The translations under genes and the position numbers were made by a program. A stretch of DNA of 64,000 nucleotides from Taenia hydatigena (taxonomy: Eukaryota > Platyhelminthes > Cestoda > Cyclophyllidea > Taeniidae). A model generated the notes under the pieces. The model saw only the letters and a program-made list of their open reading frames with translations, was not told the origin of the DNA and made no database searches. Below, piece after piece: positions 36,770 through 50,518 of the stretch (its first letter is position 1; every line of letters starts with the position of its first letter). Where the stretch lies: positions 8,535,046 through 8,599,045 of the forward strand of contig JADWOT020000001.1 of assembly GCA_036345935.2 (NCBI GenBank), written 5' to 3'.

Positions 36770-39700
36770 GAACATATTTATCTAGATGATAAGAGTAACT
36801 AAACCTTGGGTACACTCCTTTCTAGTATTGTATGATGGGTACAGTGTTCATCGAGAGGCAGATTCTTGTGCTTCCTGTTGTCTGTGTTCCTTTAGGAGAG
36901 GCATGTGTTCGTTTATTTTGTGCGAAACTACTACTTCTCTAAGTTAGTTAGTTAGTTCTGAATGATTGTTTGCTTGATGTCAACTTCTATCAAAATGATC
37001 GGCAGTGTAGCTGCTGTTGATGGTGCGGTGGACCACACACCCAATATATCATCATCTTCCTCTTCTGTGATTCCCTTAATTCGATGTTTTATGAACTAGT
37101 TAAAAAACCACAATATTTATGGTACGCAAAGCAGCTATTTAAATAAACAATGTTTCGCTAGCTCATTTGAGAACCTCGATCTTCATGTTCTTGTATTTCG
37201 GATTCTTTAATCTGGCACCTACTGCATCACACAAGATCTAAAAAACGTAGTCTGCTACTACAGGGGGGAGGCGATACAGGTGCAAACATTGAAGAGGTAT
37301 TATCGAGGTAATGCACATGGGGCCCCCTTTTTAATGGACAAACATCTTCTCCTATCCACAAAATGCATCACCTGCTTGATTTTCTTAAAGTCGGTTTTCG
37401 GGTGAAAACAGTAGTAGTGGAGTTTGATAGGAAGCCCCTTCGTGAATCCGACAATTAAACGAAGAAGGGTCGGCATTGACTCAGCTGCATTTGCTACTCT
37501 TAGTGTGCTGCAATTTGAAATCCTTCAAATTCAATTTAAAGTTATTTGCATAGGTGCATTAATATCTCTTTGTTATATCTCCTTCATCATCGAAAGGCGT
37601 AGTCTGCTGTAGCCGAAATTGGGTATCCTATTGGCACCGTCACCACCTCACCACAACTGTGCCCACACATGAACACCTCCGTTGCAAACGAACTTCTTCT
37701 TCCCTTTAAAAGTAAGTGCCCAGCCCACAGGTAGCGTGCGGTCTCCACCCAAACCTAAGTGTAGCAGCTTAGTAAGACATCAAACAACTATTAATGTTAC
37801 CTGCTATTGGGAAAGCATTAGCGAGAATTTTGGATGAAGCCTATGCGGCTAGTCTCCTCCCACCACCAGCAGTTTAAATATTTTATTAATTAGGTGACCT
37901 CCGATTTCTGACCAGGTGGTGGTAGTGGGACCAAACTCGCGATGGGCATCAATTTTACCTCTGCAATTTGGAGCGATTGACAAGGCCTCCTTCTTTCCGT
38001 AGTAGGTATCGAAATGGGTTTCAACACGTGTGTGCCATCTTTAATTATTGTTCGGCTTGTTTGAGATTTACATTTAGGTAAGGAAAATGTGCTACCAGCG
38101 GGTCCAATTCACGATACATTATTGGCAATTCAATGCGAAGATTTGCTCGTACTCTGCTTTTACGGCTCTCCGGTACCCGCAGAAAATGTTTTATGTTGAA
38201 TTGCTTTTGCTAGAAGTCTCCTTTTCCTTAAGTGGTTTTGCTGGCATTTAGAATGTCATTCTTCTCCCACTGGACACTTCTAGTGCCTCAATTCAAAGGT
38301 CGGGTCAGTCTGTCACTGAGGTGTGAAGACTACAGGTAATCGTAGAAAAGCTTCTGCTGCATGGGTTAGTGGATGGGTGGTCGAGACCTCGATGGCGTGC
38401 ACTCAGCGTGCGCCCCTTTGCTGACTCATTCGCGCTGGTCGATCGATGAATCGATGAGGGCATCTGGTCTACCCTCGTTGCATCCCCATCACCCCATTAA
38501 ACAGACGATCGATCGACAGGGCTCAGTGACCGGGACAAAAAATCGCATACATGAATGGCGAGAGGGGTGAATTAATAAATAAACAGATTCAAGTGATGCA
38601 GATCAACCACCTTCTTAACCGCAATGAATGAATATGATTCTAATTCATTTTTTAAACTCTCACCCATCACTCCATTCAATTCCTTCCCATTATGTAGTGC
38701 AGTTTCCTTTTGCAGCCTTAGGGCACAGAGAGATGCTCCAAGGGTTTAATTGTAAATGACGGTTTGAGCATTATAACTGTCCTATGGATCTGATTTGTGA
38801 CTCGGCTTCGTGCAGCCTCAGGGTTAATAACACAGAATGCACCTTCTAAACGCGTTCATTAAGGTCAAATTGGGTGCCCAAATGATACCATCAGGTAAGG
38901 TCCTTTCTAGCCTTCGTATATGTAGTGTTTGCTTACATGGATATGTTCCAAGAACGCAGACAAACAAAACCTTAGCAATCCAACCATTAACGCTTTCAGC
39001 AGTGACCTATTTACGCAAACCCGTAGTCGTCACTCCTGACTGAATGAGACGATCCCTGACTTGGAGCAAAAATGATTAGTGGACGGAAATATGGAAATCA
39101 GATGGCAGTTATGGTGTCAGAAGAAGCGCTTCCGTTAAAGGAAACCTTCGGTGAAGATCAATCCAATATGAGCAATTTCCGCGGTTTGTAGATAGCCAAT
39201 GCAAAGAGCATTAATTGCGTCTAGGCAACAGCATCATATAGTCAGCACACTCCGGCCACGAATCTAGTCCAACAGCGACATCAGTATTAAAGCTGCTCCT
39301 ACCAGAATCCGTATTCGGCACACGATCACCTTATCCCAAGAACCAATGCTCTGAATTCGGCATCACTCTTTCAAATGTACCAGTCATCGTATTTAGCAAG
39401 TGGTTTTTACGACGCTGAGTACAATTCTTCGCTCTCTTTAATCTACATTGTGCACTAGGTGTACACACATACACCTTCACACCAGGGCTCGATTCAAAGT
39501 CATGGAAGCAGTCTCCGATTCCGGCTATGAATAATATTCATCAAACCGTTTTTGTCTGGTAGCTCAAATAAATAATTTTCAAATTAGTTAGCCAGACTTA
39601 ATGTTATCAAGAGAATCGAATGCAGTTCACAATGGCTACTAAGGCACAGTTGGATAGAATGCAGCGGGGAAGTTAACATGTAGAAGCATGTGACATCGCG

Positions 39701-42700
39701 ACTCCGTTTGCGTAAGCACTCATATTGAATTACTGTTACCATTTTGTGGACTGAAAAGCATTCTCCTTGACATGACTCTACACATAGACTCAGATGAATG
39801 ACTTCTTCTTTTGTGGTGGCGTCTCTGCCAAAACAACCTCTGACGCAGCTGCAAAAACGTCGCCCTGTTTGGCGGCTACTGAGCAAAGCATCAGTAGAGT
39901 TGACATTCCACCTCAAAATTTAACAGCAACAAGGTGGTGGATGCTGGTCGAATGCAATCCAAGGGACGATTGGAGATACAACGCTTAAGGTCTTTCCAAA
40001 TTCTTTGTGAAAATGTAAAACCTGTAAGCACCAAGCATTTAGTGAAGAGAATCAACGTGTATGGAAATCCATCCCAATTCCCTCTGCCGGTAAAAGCCTT
40101 GACAATCGCTTCAAGTTGCCAAAATTTGCCGTTAGTGGTTTCCAAGTTCACAAACGTCATTTAAACCTGGCTGTCTTTATTATTTACTAAAGTTTCACCA
40201 CTGTTGCACATTTGAAGCTTCTCCAACCAAAAACCGGGCGCAACTGCAGTTACCAGAAAACCCACGCAAAACGACAATCCAAATTTGTCGCGTGAAGATT
40301 TGGCCGACGTAACTGGTAGAAGCAACTAGGTTTCATCTTTTAAAAGCACAAAAGAGGCTTTAAAGTTACTTGCGTCTTTTACATTTCCAGCAACATTACT
40401 GAGTCCTAATTTTCCCATGTCTATTTCTCCGCTGCCCTTTGGGTCTGAAAGTCTGTAACTAAAAGCAATGGAGATCATAAATTCACTCGTTACAAAAGGT
40501 GCACGCGGAATTTTACTTTTTCAAACAATTCCATTGCATCTTATACAGAGTGGATAACAGCCAACCTGTCCATTTCCTAGAGTTGAATGCATTTCTCGCT
40601 GTTTGGTGAATGCTGTCTCCAACAGAATTGGTAAGGGCATTCTGAAGGTAGACTTTTGATGCAAAGGCAGATGCTAGTGCTAAAAATTTGCTACGCATTC
40701 TGCACTCTGACCATCCATAAATTTCAACTCTACTGCCTAAACCTTCAGTCTTGTGTTTTGTTATGGCATTTTCTAAATGAGGCATAAAGAGTAGTACTTC
40801 AGTAACCAATAAACCACTCGCTCTGCTTCATCATGAATCGGTTTTTGATTGTAACCCTTAAAGAAAAGAATGCGCTGCAGCACACTTCCTTCCATGATGA
40901 TTGAGCCATCCGAATTTCCAAGTGAAGCTTAAAGTGAGTTTTTAATGGAATTTTGAATGTGGAACTTATAAAGAGCTGCAGACAGTGTCTACGCTCCCAA
41001 TTAGGACTGCCAAAAGTGAGATGGTTATTTATGAAAGACCATGTTGTACATCCCAACCGAGAGTGTGTTTGTTATCCGTCAGAAGCATGGTACGTCCTGC
41101 GTACAAGTGAAGGAGAAAGTGATGCCTGGCAGTGAAGACAATGGTCATCCCCTTCCAACCTGCCTTGACGAGTTATGGTTATAAATAAACTATTTATTAG
41201 AATCTCAATAGACAGCAGCGTTATCCCAACATCAGATCGCCAATCATATGCGACGACCCAGGTTGAACCGTAAAATCAAGGTCCGATGTTGATTAATTAC
41301 GTGGTCAGTGATTTCGATCTGCGAACTAAGCCACATGGCTGATCGGTGCTCGACCAGGAAGGGCGATCGACTATTTACGGAATGAACACCTTATCTTGAG
41401 TGCCTCTATAAAAGTCTTAACCAAACCCACCCAAATTCAAACAACAGAGTTAATAACATGCTACTAAGGGAACTACACACACATAAGAATGATAGAAATT
41501 ACTCGACTATCAACCCAACCGAACAAGGTCAACTAGGTCGGAAAGACTAAATCTCGAAACCATAACTTGCGATGGTAGTTATAAATGGAAGATCAACTAA
41601 ATGTTGCCACAGTTGATGCCTCCAGGTCGTATTGTCCCTGGTGAGAGTGTGGGAATCGAGTGATGTTGGCTCATAAAGACTGTCGGTCAGTTTCGGTTGG
41701 AGTGTTCTATCACTTATCAAAATACGCAGTGAACTTGATGCTGCAATGGTAGTCAAACATCAAAACACGCTACCAAAATTAGACACCAAGGCCAGAGATG
41801 GCTTTTAACGTGGCCTAGAAGCTTGCCAGCTGCAATTCTGGTAGTTATATCTCTATGACCGAATTTTAGTACGTCTATCATGGTAAAGAATCCTAAGTTA
41901 GCACAGTCATAACGATTTAGCCTTATTCATCTCTTTCGAAACAGATCTGAGAGAAAATGAGACTCTGTAGCTCGTTGTCTCCCATAATTGGTTTTTCCTA
42001 TGTTGCGGGCGATGCGTCGCTAGACATATTCGGGAAAGAATTCCGTGAGAGCCGAAGTTCCAGCATCTAAAAACGACAAATCAGGTCAAACCTGCTTCTT
42101 TTTAACTCCTTTTAGCTTCGATTTGATTTAGAACGGGATGTGTGCATCTTGTTTCCTACCCTAATTGCTTGCGACAGTTTTAGTACTAAACAATGGCAAC
42201 TGAGGTCCCCTTGATGTGTGGTGAGCTTGGTCACGTAGCTGCACTCCTTTTTACCGCTCTTATCCAAATTTAATTAGGATTGGGACTTGACGGTTGTTCT
42301 CGAGTTACACAGCACCAATTTATGTCTGGTCGATATTGATAGGAGGCAACGCAAGATGGGGAAGAATTGTGAAGTCAGTCCTATCAAGGCAAAGTAAACC
42401 CCTGTTTAAATTCAATTAGTGCGCCCAAATGATTTAATGATTCTGTTCCATCCTCGCATTTCTCTCTCATCTGCCTCAACAACAAATAACTTCTTATTGT
42501 ATTTGTGTTCCTCTTCTGCAGCATTCTGTAATCAGTGATCCTTGTCTCTAAATGCTTCTCCTTCCCTACAACTTCACTTGATACCTCACATACCTGCACT
42601 TCTCTTCCCATTCACTGCACATACATTACTCATTTTCTAGAAGCCTGCACAAACTTCAGTGAATTTAAGTTGTTTTTCTTTAGAAACCGACTGCGTAGAA

Positions 42701-42780
42701 GGTAGAATGAATATCCTCCTACTGATTTGGTAAGTAAGTAGTAAAAGGTAAGCAGCCCCAAGAAGGATGAGATTACAAAA
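36770..42780. other. Unassigned sequence
   Basis: Six kilobases without a supported gene. Frames of 60-110 codons occur at 39584-39916 (-), 39794-39988 (+), 39891-40160 (-) and 40513-41056 (-), but they overlap on both strands, start mostly at non-ATG codons and show no domain. A short GTTAGTTAGTTAG run lies near 36947-36955. Confidence 0.4.
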
Positions 42781-44915
42781 GTATTTGACTTGCATTGGTG
42801 ATCTACAACCTGTGATCAGGTCAATCTTTTCCGTATACATGATTGCGACTAGTCAGTTCATGGTCACGCGGACCATGGGAGCTCCTCTAATCTTTCTCGA
42901 TCAACTTCGTGAACATTGCTGGTGAGGCTAGAACCACTAGCAAGCTGCGGCTGCCAACAGTCGAAATTGCCTTAAGCAGCAAGAGCTCAAACGAGTTTCT
43001 CGGCTTGTTACCCATGAACCAGAATACTGCCTTCTATTGATGTGATGTGTTGACAACAACTACCATCCCGTCCTGCCATTCCCGTCGCACCACAATGCTA
43101 ATACAGCATCCAAGTTATCCGTTAGTCTTTATGTCGTAATATCTCAATGCTATTTGGAGTCCTTTTCGATCTGATTTCTCCGGATGGTTTATTCGATTAT
43201 ATTTATAAAATAATAGAAATCAGTGTCTAGCTGATCAATTTCACATCTCTGATGCAGATGGTATGAGCGAATTCGACCGTTTCGTACCAAGCTTGTTAAT
43301 CTCATGTGCCTACAAGTCCACTTATATGCTTTCCATCACTGTGCTTTGATCATCAACTTGCGCCTTTGCGCAGGCATGCGCGCATTTACGGTTGCTCCCT
43401 CGGCGCCACCAACACAGTGCTGCCGACATTCTGTCACCGGAGTTTAAAGCAGAATATCCTCATTACTAAAACAGTGCTCTGTAGCAGTATGATAACGACA
43501 CCAGCTCTTGATTTGATATTGCCAAGCCAATGCCGCCTAAGGAGGAGCATCAGTCTGACACTAGTGATGAACTAATGGGAAGAGATGCAGCCATCAATCT
43601 AAAGGGTTCTTGAGCCTCAAGATGTAGCATTGTAGGTTCTGTTGACAGAGGTGGCTAGGACCTATATTGCATTGTGGGCGGTAGAGAGACCGTCCGACTA
43701 CTGTTGCAAAGCCATAGGATGTTGATCGTTTTTTTTCACTTGACTGACCAAGCGTCACCAAGACTCCTCTCTCTTTTACAATCTGTAAAAAACTGACCAT
43801 AGTCGTGAGAGCCTATTGCAATCCCTGTTTGCCGCCTTGTTTTGAAATCCGAAATAAATTATTAAATCTTGACGTTAGTGACGGGAAATAGACTAGTGTA
43901 CGCATAAGAAAACGTGTGCAAAGAAGAGGACTTGTCATTGTAGATGTTAAGAACAATTGCTGAAGAGAAGCGTGAATGCAGGAAGGGCAAAACAGGGAAG
44001 GAAGAAAAGGAGAATTTCGGATTTGCCTACCTTTTAGGCACATTTTGCGACTTGGAAGAAACTGAACAGTTTCATAGGCTTAATTTTGCCTTTCCTCTTC
44101 TCATTCCTTTTACTATCTTTTGCTGTAATGTCTATGCAATGTTTGACGCTGATTTTGCCGCACTACTACATTTACTAAAGAAAGAAATAGTAAGCAAAGA
44201 GATTTTCTTATTTCATAGTGTTGGTAAATAAAAAAAGACGATGAATGTATGGTAATAGAGATTCAGCAGTATAAACTACAAAATTTCGCATTACGCGCTT
44301 TGTAGTGATGCGCAATCCACTTTCCTCTCTGAAAATCACAGCTTTGAATGATGATCAACTTCCAGCGAAAGGAGTTACGCCTTTGATAAGGACTCCAGGT
44401 TCTTCCTTTTGGTTTCGATTCCCCCTTTTGGCAAGAAGTCATCCATAATTGCACGACAGTTCAATTTATTCACACATGAGCTACTACCTTAGCCTCGGAT
44501 TTGTTCGTAGGCACGGCACATGGTAGCTGAAATGCCCGAAATTCGTGACCTCCTTTTCTACCGTAATATGGCGCTTTGTTTGCTAATAAATCTTTATAGT
44601 ACTAAGTGAGACCTAAAGGACAGAGCTATGGAACCTACCGTGGGTGAGGATTAAACGCATATTTGGCATCTCCTATGAGTACACTGAGGACCATGATGCC
44701 ACAGCACTGTACTATCGCCAAATTAGGCGATACACCAGATGTCTTTTCGTGCACATTATATCTGTGCTCATCTGAATGATACTTGTGTAGCCGTGTGTGG
44801 GACATGCACGCTTACTCCTTTTGGGTGAAAATTAGGCAGGATGCACATAGCTCGGGGCCGGGCAACATCCGGTGTGCCCTAGAGAGCATACAAAGCTCTT
44901 CCCCATCAAACTGCG

Positions 44916-45490
44916 TTAATGTGTGCCCCTTCTCTTTTCCGCAATAATTGATTCCATTATATGCCTTTTGATCAAAGTGGCCGCAAACTTAAGATAAAGA
45001 AAGAAAACTGAACTCGTTTGAAGAACTACCTGTGGGTTCGGCACGTGCACAAAATTCCAACTGACCTTTAGAGAAGTAATGTCAAAGTGTCCAATGTTCA
45101 CTAGCTTTCCTTGTCTGTGAAAAAGTGTTTTACAATTTGAAAAGGCTTCCTCACTTTGGCGAACTCGCTTTCTACTTCACTGCTGACAAGAATTCCCTCG
45201 GTAATTTATCAGCGATGTAGGGAAAGTGCGGAGAAGTCCACTTGCCAGACGATAAAATTGCTACATACAAACCCATCTACTTACCCAGAACTTGGCTAGT
45301 AATGTGCATTGCGAGAAAAGATTTCGCCTCGTCTTGTCCACGCAAAGCAACACGTGTGCATTTAAGCTGAAGTTGCACGTGATGTTGGTAAACAACAAAC
45401 ACTGCAAAGGTCGCCTATCACTCCACTAATCCATGGGTAAGCAAACTCAATGGTGTCCTCAGGCTCCACTTCAACAAGTGACACTCCGTA
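44916..45490 (-). pseudogene. Frameshifted multi-exon gene remnant inside the repeat unit
   Basis: Read on the minus strand, five protein-like pieces follow one another. 45422-45490, after an ATTAG acceptor, reads YGVSLVEVEPEDTIEFAYPW. The next reads VALRGQDEAKSFLAMHITSQ and stops at GTAAGTAG. The next reads WTSPHFPYIADKLPREFLSA. 45030-45114 reads QGKLVNIGHFDITSLKVSWN to PNPQ, then GTAGTT. After a 42-nt intron, 44916-44987 reads FAATLIKRHIMESIIAEKRR before TAA. The last intron joins in phase. Earlier joins need either a 24-nt intron or a base change, and around 45115-45183 a frame reading FAKVRKPFQIVKHFFTD can be reached only by frameshifts. I therefore call it a pseudogene. I do not recognise the family. 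It lies in the segment deleted from the right arm; the start of its upstream flank recurs at 63.9-64.0 kb. Confidence 0.5.
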
Positions 45491-46699
45491 CTAATACAAT
45501 AGCCAACAAGCACGCTAAAGAGTCGATTGCAGCACTTTGAAATGAAGCTAATGCATCACATCAAAGGCGGAACAGTATATCCCAAAGCAAACACTTCCAA
45601 AGTAGACAAGTGTTTTAAGGGACTAGATCATGAGAACTTTGTCCATGGAAACCAAACGCCTAATCATTGAAGTGATCGAACAACATCTTCCCTCAAGTGC
45701 TGCAGAAGGCTGAGCAGAAATGGCGTAGCAAATACTGGCAGAAAACACCGCTCCTCATGACTAGTTAACAAAGTGCTTCAACCCAAGGACGCACTCCACG
45801 TACCGATCTCCCTTCACATCACAAACGCGATAGCACCGTAGGAAACAGCGACGTAGAGCTTACGCTCGCAGCACAATGTCCTAACGCTGACAGTCCGTCA
45901 TTAGCCAAAAAGCTGGTAATCCTTCACGCAGCTTACGAATAAATACAAGGAATGATGGAGCATGGAACTGCAATTGGAACATTAACACGAATAAAGGCAT
46001 GGGTTACGTATAGTGCTCCAGGAGGCACAAGACCCACCCTCAAAATTGGTTTTATACATTTACGAGCCCATTTTGACCTTTGTCAATGCACATTATAAAG
46101 CCAATCCCTACTAGGCCCAATAAATCATTTTGTTCACTCATACCACTCAATACTTCTTAGTGGTAAATAGTCCCTGAAAAAAGTGATGTAAATTAAGGAA
46201 AGGAGTGAAAAGTTGTGTCCAATGTGACTGCTCTTGCAACGCTAATTTTCTCATCAGTATGCTTTCCATCATGGCAAAGGTCGTAATTTCGATCCGGCCA
46301 CTATGACCATCAACACATCTCCTACGCACCAACGCATGCACATGCTCATTCATTTGTTCAGGAGCGTGGTAAGTCTCATGAGCGACACAGGGAAATCATT
46401 GATAATGCGCTTCATGACCGTGCGAACATATGATTACTAAATAATCTCATTCTGGAAGTCTGTTCCTCATGGGATGCTAGATTTCCAAGCAAAACGTGCA
46501 ATCAGAATCCCAAATCATACGTGCACATGCAAAGATGAAATGCGGTGCAATTCAACGCGAAGCCACGCACATGGAATGTATGGAATCGCGAAACTGTGGA
46601 AAGAAGGAGATAGAAAGATTGAAGCTTTAGGATGAAACGTAAATAGTTGTGGACGATTAAATTGTGGGAAGTCGGACTTATGGCCACGATCGGGTTAGC

Positions 46700-46920
46700 A
46701 TGACGATTTCATAGAGAAGGTATTTGGAGATATTGAATCTCTAATGCAGGATGGCTTTTATGATACAGGCGCATTCGCAAGTGGCGCTAATGCGGTGATT
46801 GTAGTACTTCAGGTAGACGCATCAACACATGGGGACGCATTCAGCCACTTGTTTGACCTTAGCCGCACCTAGGTGGCCCTATTTAAACTGACGATAAGAG
46901 CTGAACTCGAAAACTAATTT
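46700..46920 (+). pseudogene. Conserved protein-like segment of the unit, left arm
   Basis: The plus-strand frame reads IESLMQDGFYDTGAFASGAN, then AVIVV and ASTHGDAFSHLFDLSRT, and meets a TAG before VALFKLTIRAELEN. The right arm carries the same frame without the stop at 53376-53597, and a shorter version lies at 62775-63026. It is a relic of an exon of unknown function. Confidence 0.5.
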
Positions 46921-49266
46921 TCTTTTTCTATTCTACTGCGTCGCCTCAGACCCATCACTAGTTACCTGCTTACCAGTGAGCGTCATGCAGAGCAGCAAAC
47001 GAGCAAAAAAAGAGGTCGTAGGATGAGTCCCATTGAACAGAATTGAGATATACGCCACTCAGTAGAGCGAATTACGAAGGTGGCGTACAAATAGAGAATT
47101 GGAAATAGGTGATCCACCAGAAGCTAGCGTCAAATGCGAGAAAAAAGGTACAGATGATTAAGCTCAATAACATCCTTTTGGAGTACTTTGTTTGAGTTCA
47201 CATGCTAACCACTGAAACGTGGTGTTCAGTAAAACGCGGAATCCTGTTGCCTATACATGCTGCGTGAACATCCCAAAATTCACATTTGTGGTTGAGGAAG
47301 GTGGCGCCTTCCAATTCTTAGATAAAATGTGCTTGCCGTAAAACCAGATGGATGTTAAAGAAGCCGAAACTCTTAGGGACTTGTAGGGAGTAGATGAAAC
47401 TGCGTAAAATGGAATTAGTAGAATATGCAGTTAACTAGGAGAGTTGAGAGTTGAATGGTGATCAGTAGAGGGAAGTGGGCGTCAGCGATAGCTATGTACA
47501 GGTGCCTCATGGATTCAGTCACTCTACTGAGGTTTGGCTACATCGGTCTGAGTTAGCGCACAAGGCTGTGACGGATTGCTGGTTTTTTCGATAAACTCAA
47601 ATCGGCTACACCTTACCTTAGCCTTCCTTGCTGCTCTTTACTTTTCTCCACACATTTGTGCTATTTCGTATGGTTAGTTCCTATCCCATCATATCACATC
47701 CTTTTCCGCTATATTTGACTGTATATCATCGTGCGCATACGTTACTAATATTAAATAAGGTAGTGCCGAAGGCGGTGGCTGTAGTGGATGCTGTGTTCAT
47801 GGTGCTGTCGGTGGTCTCATCAGAAGGCTAAAGAGTGCAAGCCCGTTGAAGTGTAGTTAATGGAAGACTTATGTTTAATTTGCATTTACAAATGCATCGT
47901 CAATTGCACAAGGCGCTGCAAAGTAAGTTGCTTTTTTGGTACAAATTAATTTATGCAAATGAAAAACATTGTTGATGTATGGTAGTTTAAAATTCAATGT
48001 GCCTCTTTTTACTTTGTTTTCTTTTGCATTTTTTCCAGTTTTATTTAGCGCGTACATTTAATACTTAGGAGTGTATCTTTATAATGTCCCCATGTTCTTT
48101 TGGGTTGTAGTTGTTTCTTAGGCATCGAATTCATACGGCAGATGTTTAAAGAGTTGAAAATGTACCGTAGACCTATTTTCACATCTCAGCGGACATTCGG
48201 CACAGCACATTACAAGTGGCACTAGTTGAGCGATTCAAGCACGTCCTGCAGACATAACACCACGATTCGTCTAGACAATTAGTTAGTTTGTTTAGAATTA
48301 CCGGGGGATCCGTCCGCCGTTGCATTGGTTGCTTTAACCATTCATTTGTGCTCAGTTACTACTCGACTGGATCCCGTTTGTACCTCGTCTTCCATGCTCT
48401 CGCAGCTGCTTACCACAAATGTGCACAGAAACGTCTTTGCTGAGCACTAAGAACAAATGTGGTAGGTGACTTGTAGCAAATGCTCTTGACATTGACGATG
48501 AGATGTACCCACGCAACAGTAAAAAGCAGCAAATGAACATTTCAACTTATCAATCGCCTTTGGTAGCAGTGCACCTCTGACTTTGATGTGTGAGACTTAA
48601 TAAATTGGGTTGGAGTGGCACTCGAAGAGACTACTACCGAAGGTTACATGCAAAACGCGGATCTTGCTATTATTGCTTGGCGAAACTTTCTTACACAAAC
48701 AAGCGTAACACGAACTTAACATCAATCCTGCTACTGAACAAGGATTCGGCTTTGAATATCTGTGCATACGCATTCCCCAATTTTATTGTTGCAAACAGGA
48801 GGAAAAGCAGTTTTGAACCGTTAGTGGGTACCGCCTTCTTTTGAAATGATTGCTCCATGCAAACCAACTGAAATCGCTCCCTATTCCAACGACCCTGCGC
48901 GAACAGGCGATGCTTTGATCGTGGTGGCTATTTTGAAGTCCTTAACCATTTGTGAGGAGTCATCCATTTTCTGCGACGACATGTTTGGGCGCCAGCAGAC
49001 ACTGATGACGCAGTCAAGCTGCGAGTGCGGTCTAGTTGATTTGTCCACATGGAAGCAAAAGACAGACGCTGTAGTGTGCTGACCACTTCATGCGAGTCTT
49101 GCAGTCATCGCGAATAGTCTGTGTAGCAAGTGGGAATTTCATGGACCATATTAAGGCTCGTCAGCATCCAACGGCTCACCAGAGTCATTGCATATTTTGC
49201 ATACAATTTTTGTGTAAATTAGGATGGGTCACCAGGTTTCCCATTCGAAACGGCAATACTTTGTTG

Positions 49267-49330
49267 GTAAGTCGTATTCTAGTAATGGCGTTCAAGCATA
49301 CTAATGGTATAAATGCATTCTATTTTACAG
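49267..49330 (+). other. Probable 64-nt intron conserved among repeat copies
   Basis: The segment starts with GTAAGTCGTATTC and ends with TATTTTACAG. The right arm (about 50945-51011) and the 61.6-kb copy keep both the GTAAGT donor and a TATAG acceptor next to GACATGAT, although the middle has changed. Conserved splice borders suggest the unit derives from a spliced gene and is not a simple repeat. Confidence 0.5.
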
Positions 49331-49720
49331 GACATGATTTATTTAATTGTTGTGAGATAGGAGGTGTTTGCAAAAGAAGAGTGTCGCAAAATGCTATGAG
49401 ATGGTGAAGCGTGTTGGCAAGCTATGCTTCATTTTAAATTTATTGACTGTGGCATCCTGAATGCATTGGGTACTAAATCACCTGACGGCAACAGACAAGT
49501 ACAAGATCTACTGAAATCAAGTTGCTATTAGTGTAATGCCTCGAATTTGACGAATATGCAGCTAAACTTCAAACCCTACTGCGAAAGCTGCAACCACATA
49601 TTTTTACCAACCAAACGACCAATTCTACCACGTTTTTGCGTCAAGGTAATTTCATGCATCATGAGTTTGTAAAAGGGCCACTCGTTACAAAAAAGGAAAA
49701 GCTGCCATCTCGTAATGGGT
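49331..49720 (+). pseudogene. Cysteine-containing relic exon, left arm
   Basis: After the conserved acceptor, one frame reads IDCGILNALGTKSPDGNRQV and then a CY-x-C ... C-x2-C pattern that could be a small zinc-binding element. It has an in-frame TAG at the third position of the first pair. The copies at 50.58-50.87 kb and 61291-61566 (both minus) share it; the last is the most intact and reads CYQCNASNLKDMQLNFKRC. All copies have a TGA shortly after the acceptor in this frame. The family is not recognised. Confidence 0.4.
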
Positions 49721-49757
49721 GGAATTAGATGATGCTCGTTATTGTCGCAAAGCATTA

Positions 49758-50040
49758 NNNNNNNNNNNNNNNNNNNNNNNNNNNNNNNNNNNNNNNNNNN
49801 NNNNNNNNNNNNNNNNNNNNNNNNNNNNNNNNNNNNNNNNNNNNNNNNNNNNNNNNNNNNNNNNNNNNNNNNNNNNNNNNNNNNNNNNNNNNNNNNNNNN
49901 NNNNNNNNNNNNNNNNNNNNNNNNNNNNNNNNNNNNNNNNNNNNNNNNNNNNNNNNNNNNNNNNNNNNNNNNNNNNNNNNNNNNNNNNNNNNNNNNNNNN
50001 NNNNNNNNNNNNNNNNNNNNNNNNNNNNNNNNNNNNNNNN
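49758..50040. other. Assembly gap, 283 N
   Basis: A run of unknown bases begins at the exact inner end of the left arm. The true length is not known. Any open frame drawn through it is meaningless. Confidence 1.
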
Positions 50041-50518
50041 ACACTGTGACAGCTCTATTCCTTTCATCAAAAAGCATTTAGTTGGCATGGCAATGCATCC
50101 CAGCATCTTTTTACAGCACACACCATACTCCCACTTATGCTCAACCCTCGTTATCAAGCTGCTTAAATAGCCATCACTTCCAATGCCACTAAATCTACAT
50201 CAGTGTTGTAAGAGCAATTGATTGCACTATTTTGGGCTCTGCGGTCATGCGAGTAACCAAAATTTCATGTGAATATAAGAAAGGACCGCTTTCACCTCCT
50301 CATTCATGTAGCCCAGGGCGCAGTAACTACTTCAAAACTGTACAAGCTTAGGCAGCACTGAATTCTGCTTTGAAGCGAGTGGGTAAAATATTAAAATAGC
50401 GATTGCATTAGTACTGACTCAACTTGGGACAGGTCATGCCAACAGAACTAAGTTGTATCAAAGCTTCTTTACTTACGCGTAATTAGAGCGTCACTATGAT
50501 GATGCGAAAGCTTTAGTT
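50041..50518. other. Loop of the palindrome
   Basis: About 480 known bases between the gap and the right arm have no match in the arms or elsewhere in the window. No gene was seen. Confidence 0.6.

Larger units (their letters stand above)
42783..49757 (+). repeat. Left arm of the large palindrome (copy 1)
   Basis: About 7.0 kb are repeated in reverse orientation at 50519-55728. Paired landmarks: 42.79 with 55.72 kb, 43.95-44.18 with 54.71-54.48, 45.84-46.07 with 54.46-54.23, 46.70-46.92 with 53.59-53.38, 47.20-47.40 with 53.09-52.89, 48.59-48.84 with 51.68-51.43, and 49.741-49.757 with 50.535-50.519. Over 48.59-48.84 kb the arms agree at about 92-93% of sites by eye. This arm contains about 1.64 kb (44.185-45.825 kb) that the right arm lacks. 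Confidence 0.92.

Noticed and set aside
39584..41056. Several overlapping frames, one resembling a kelch end
   Set aside because: Similarity to kelch rests on a few residues, and equally long frames overlap on the other strand.
49576..50170. Long open frames across the N-run
   Set aside because: They are open only because unknown bases contain no stop codons.
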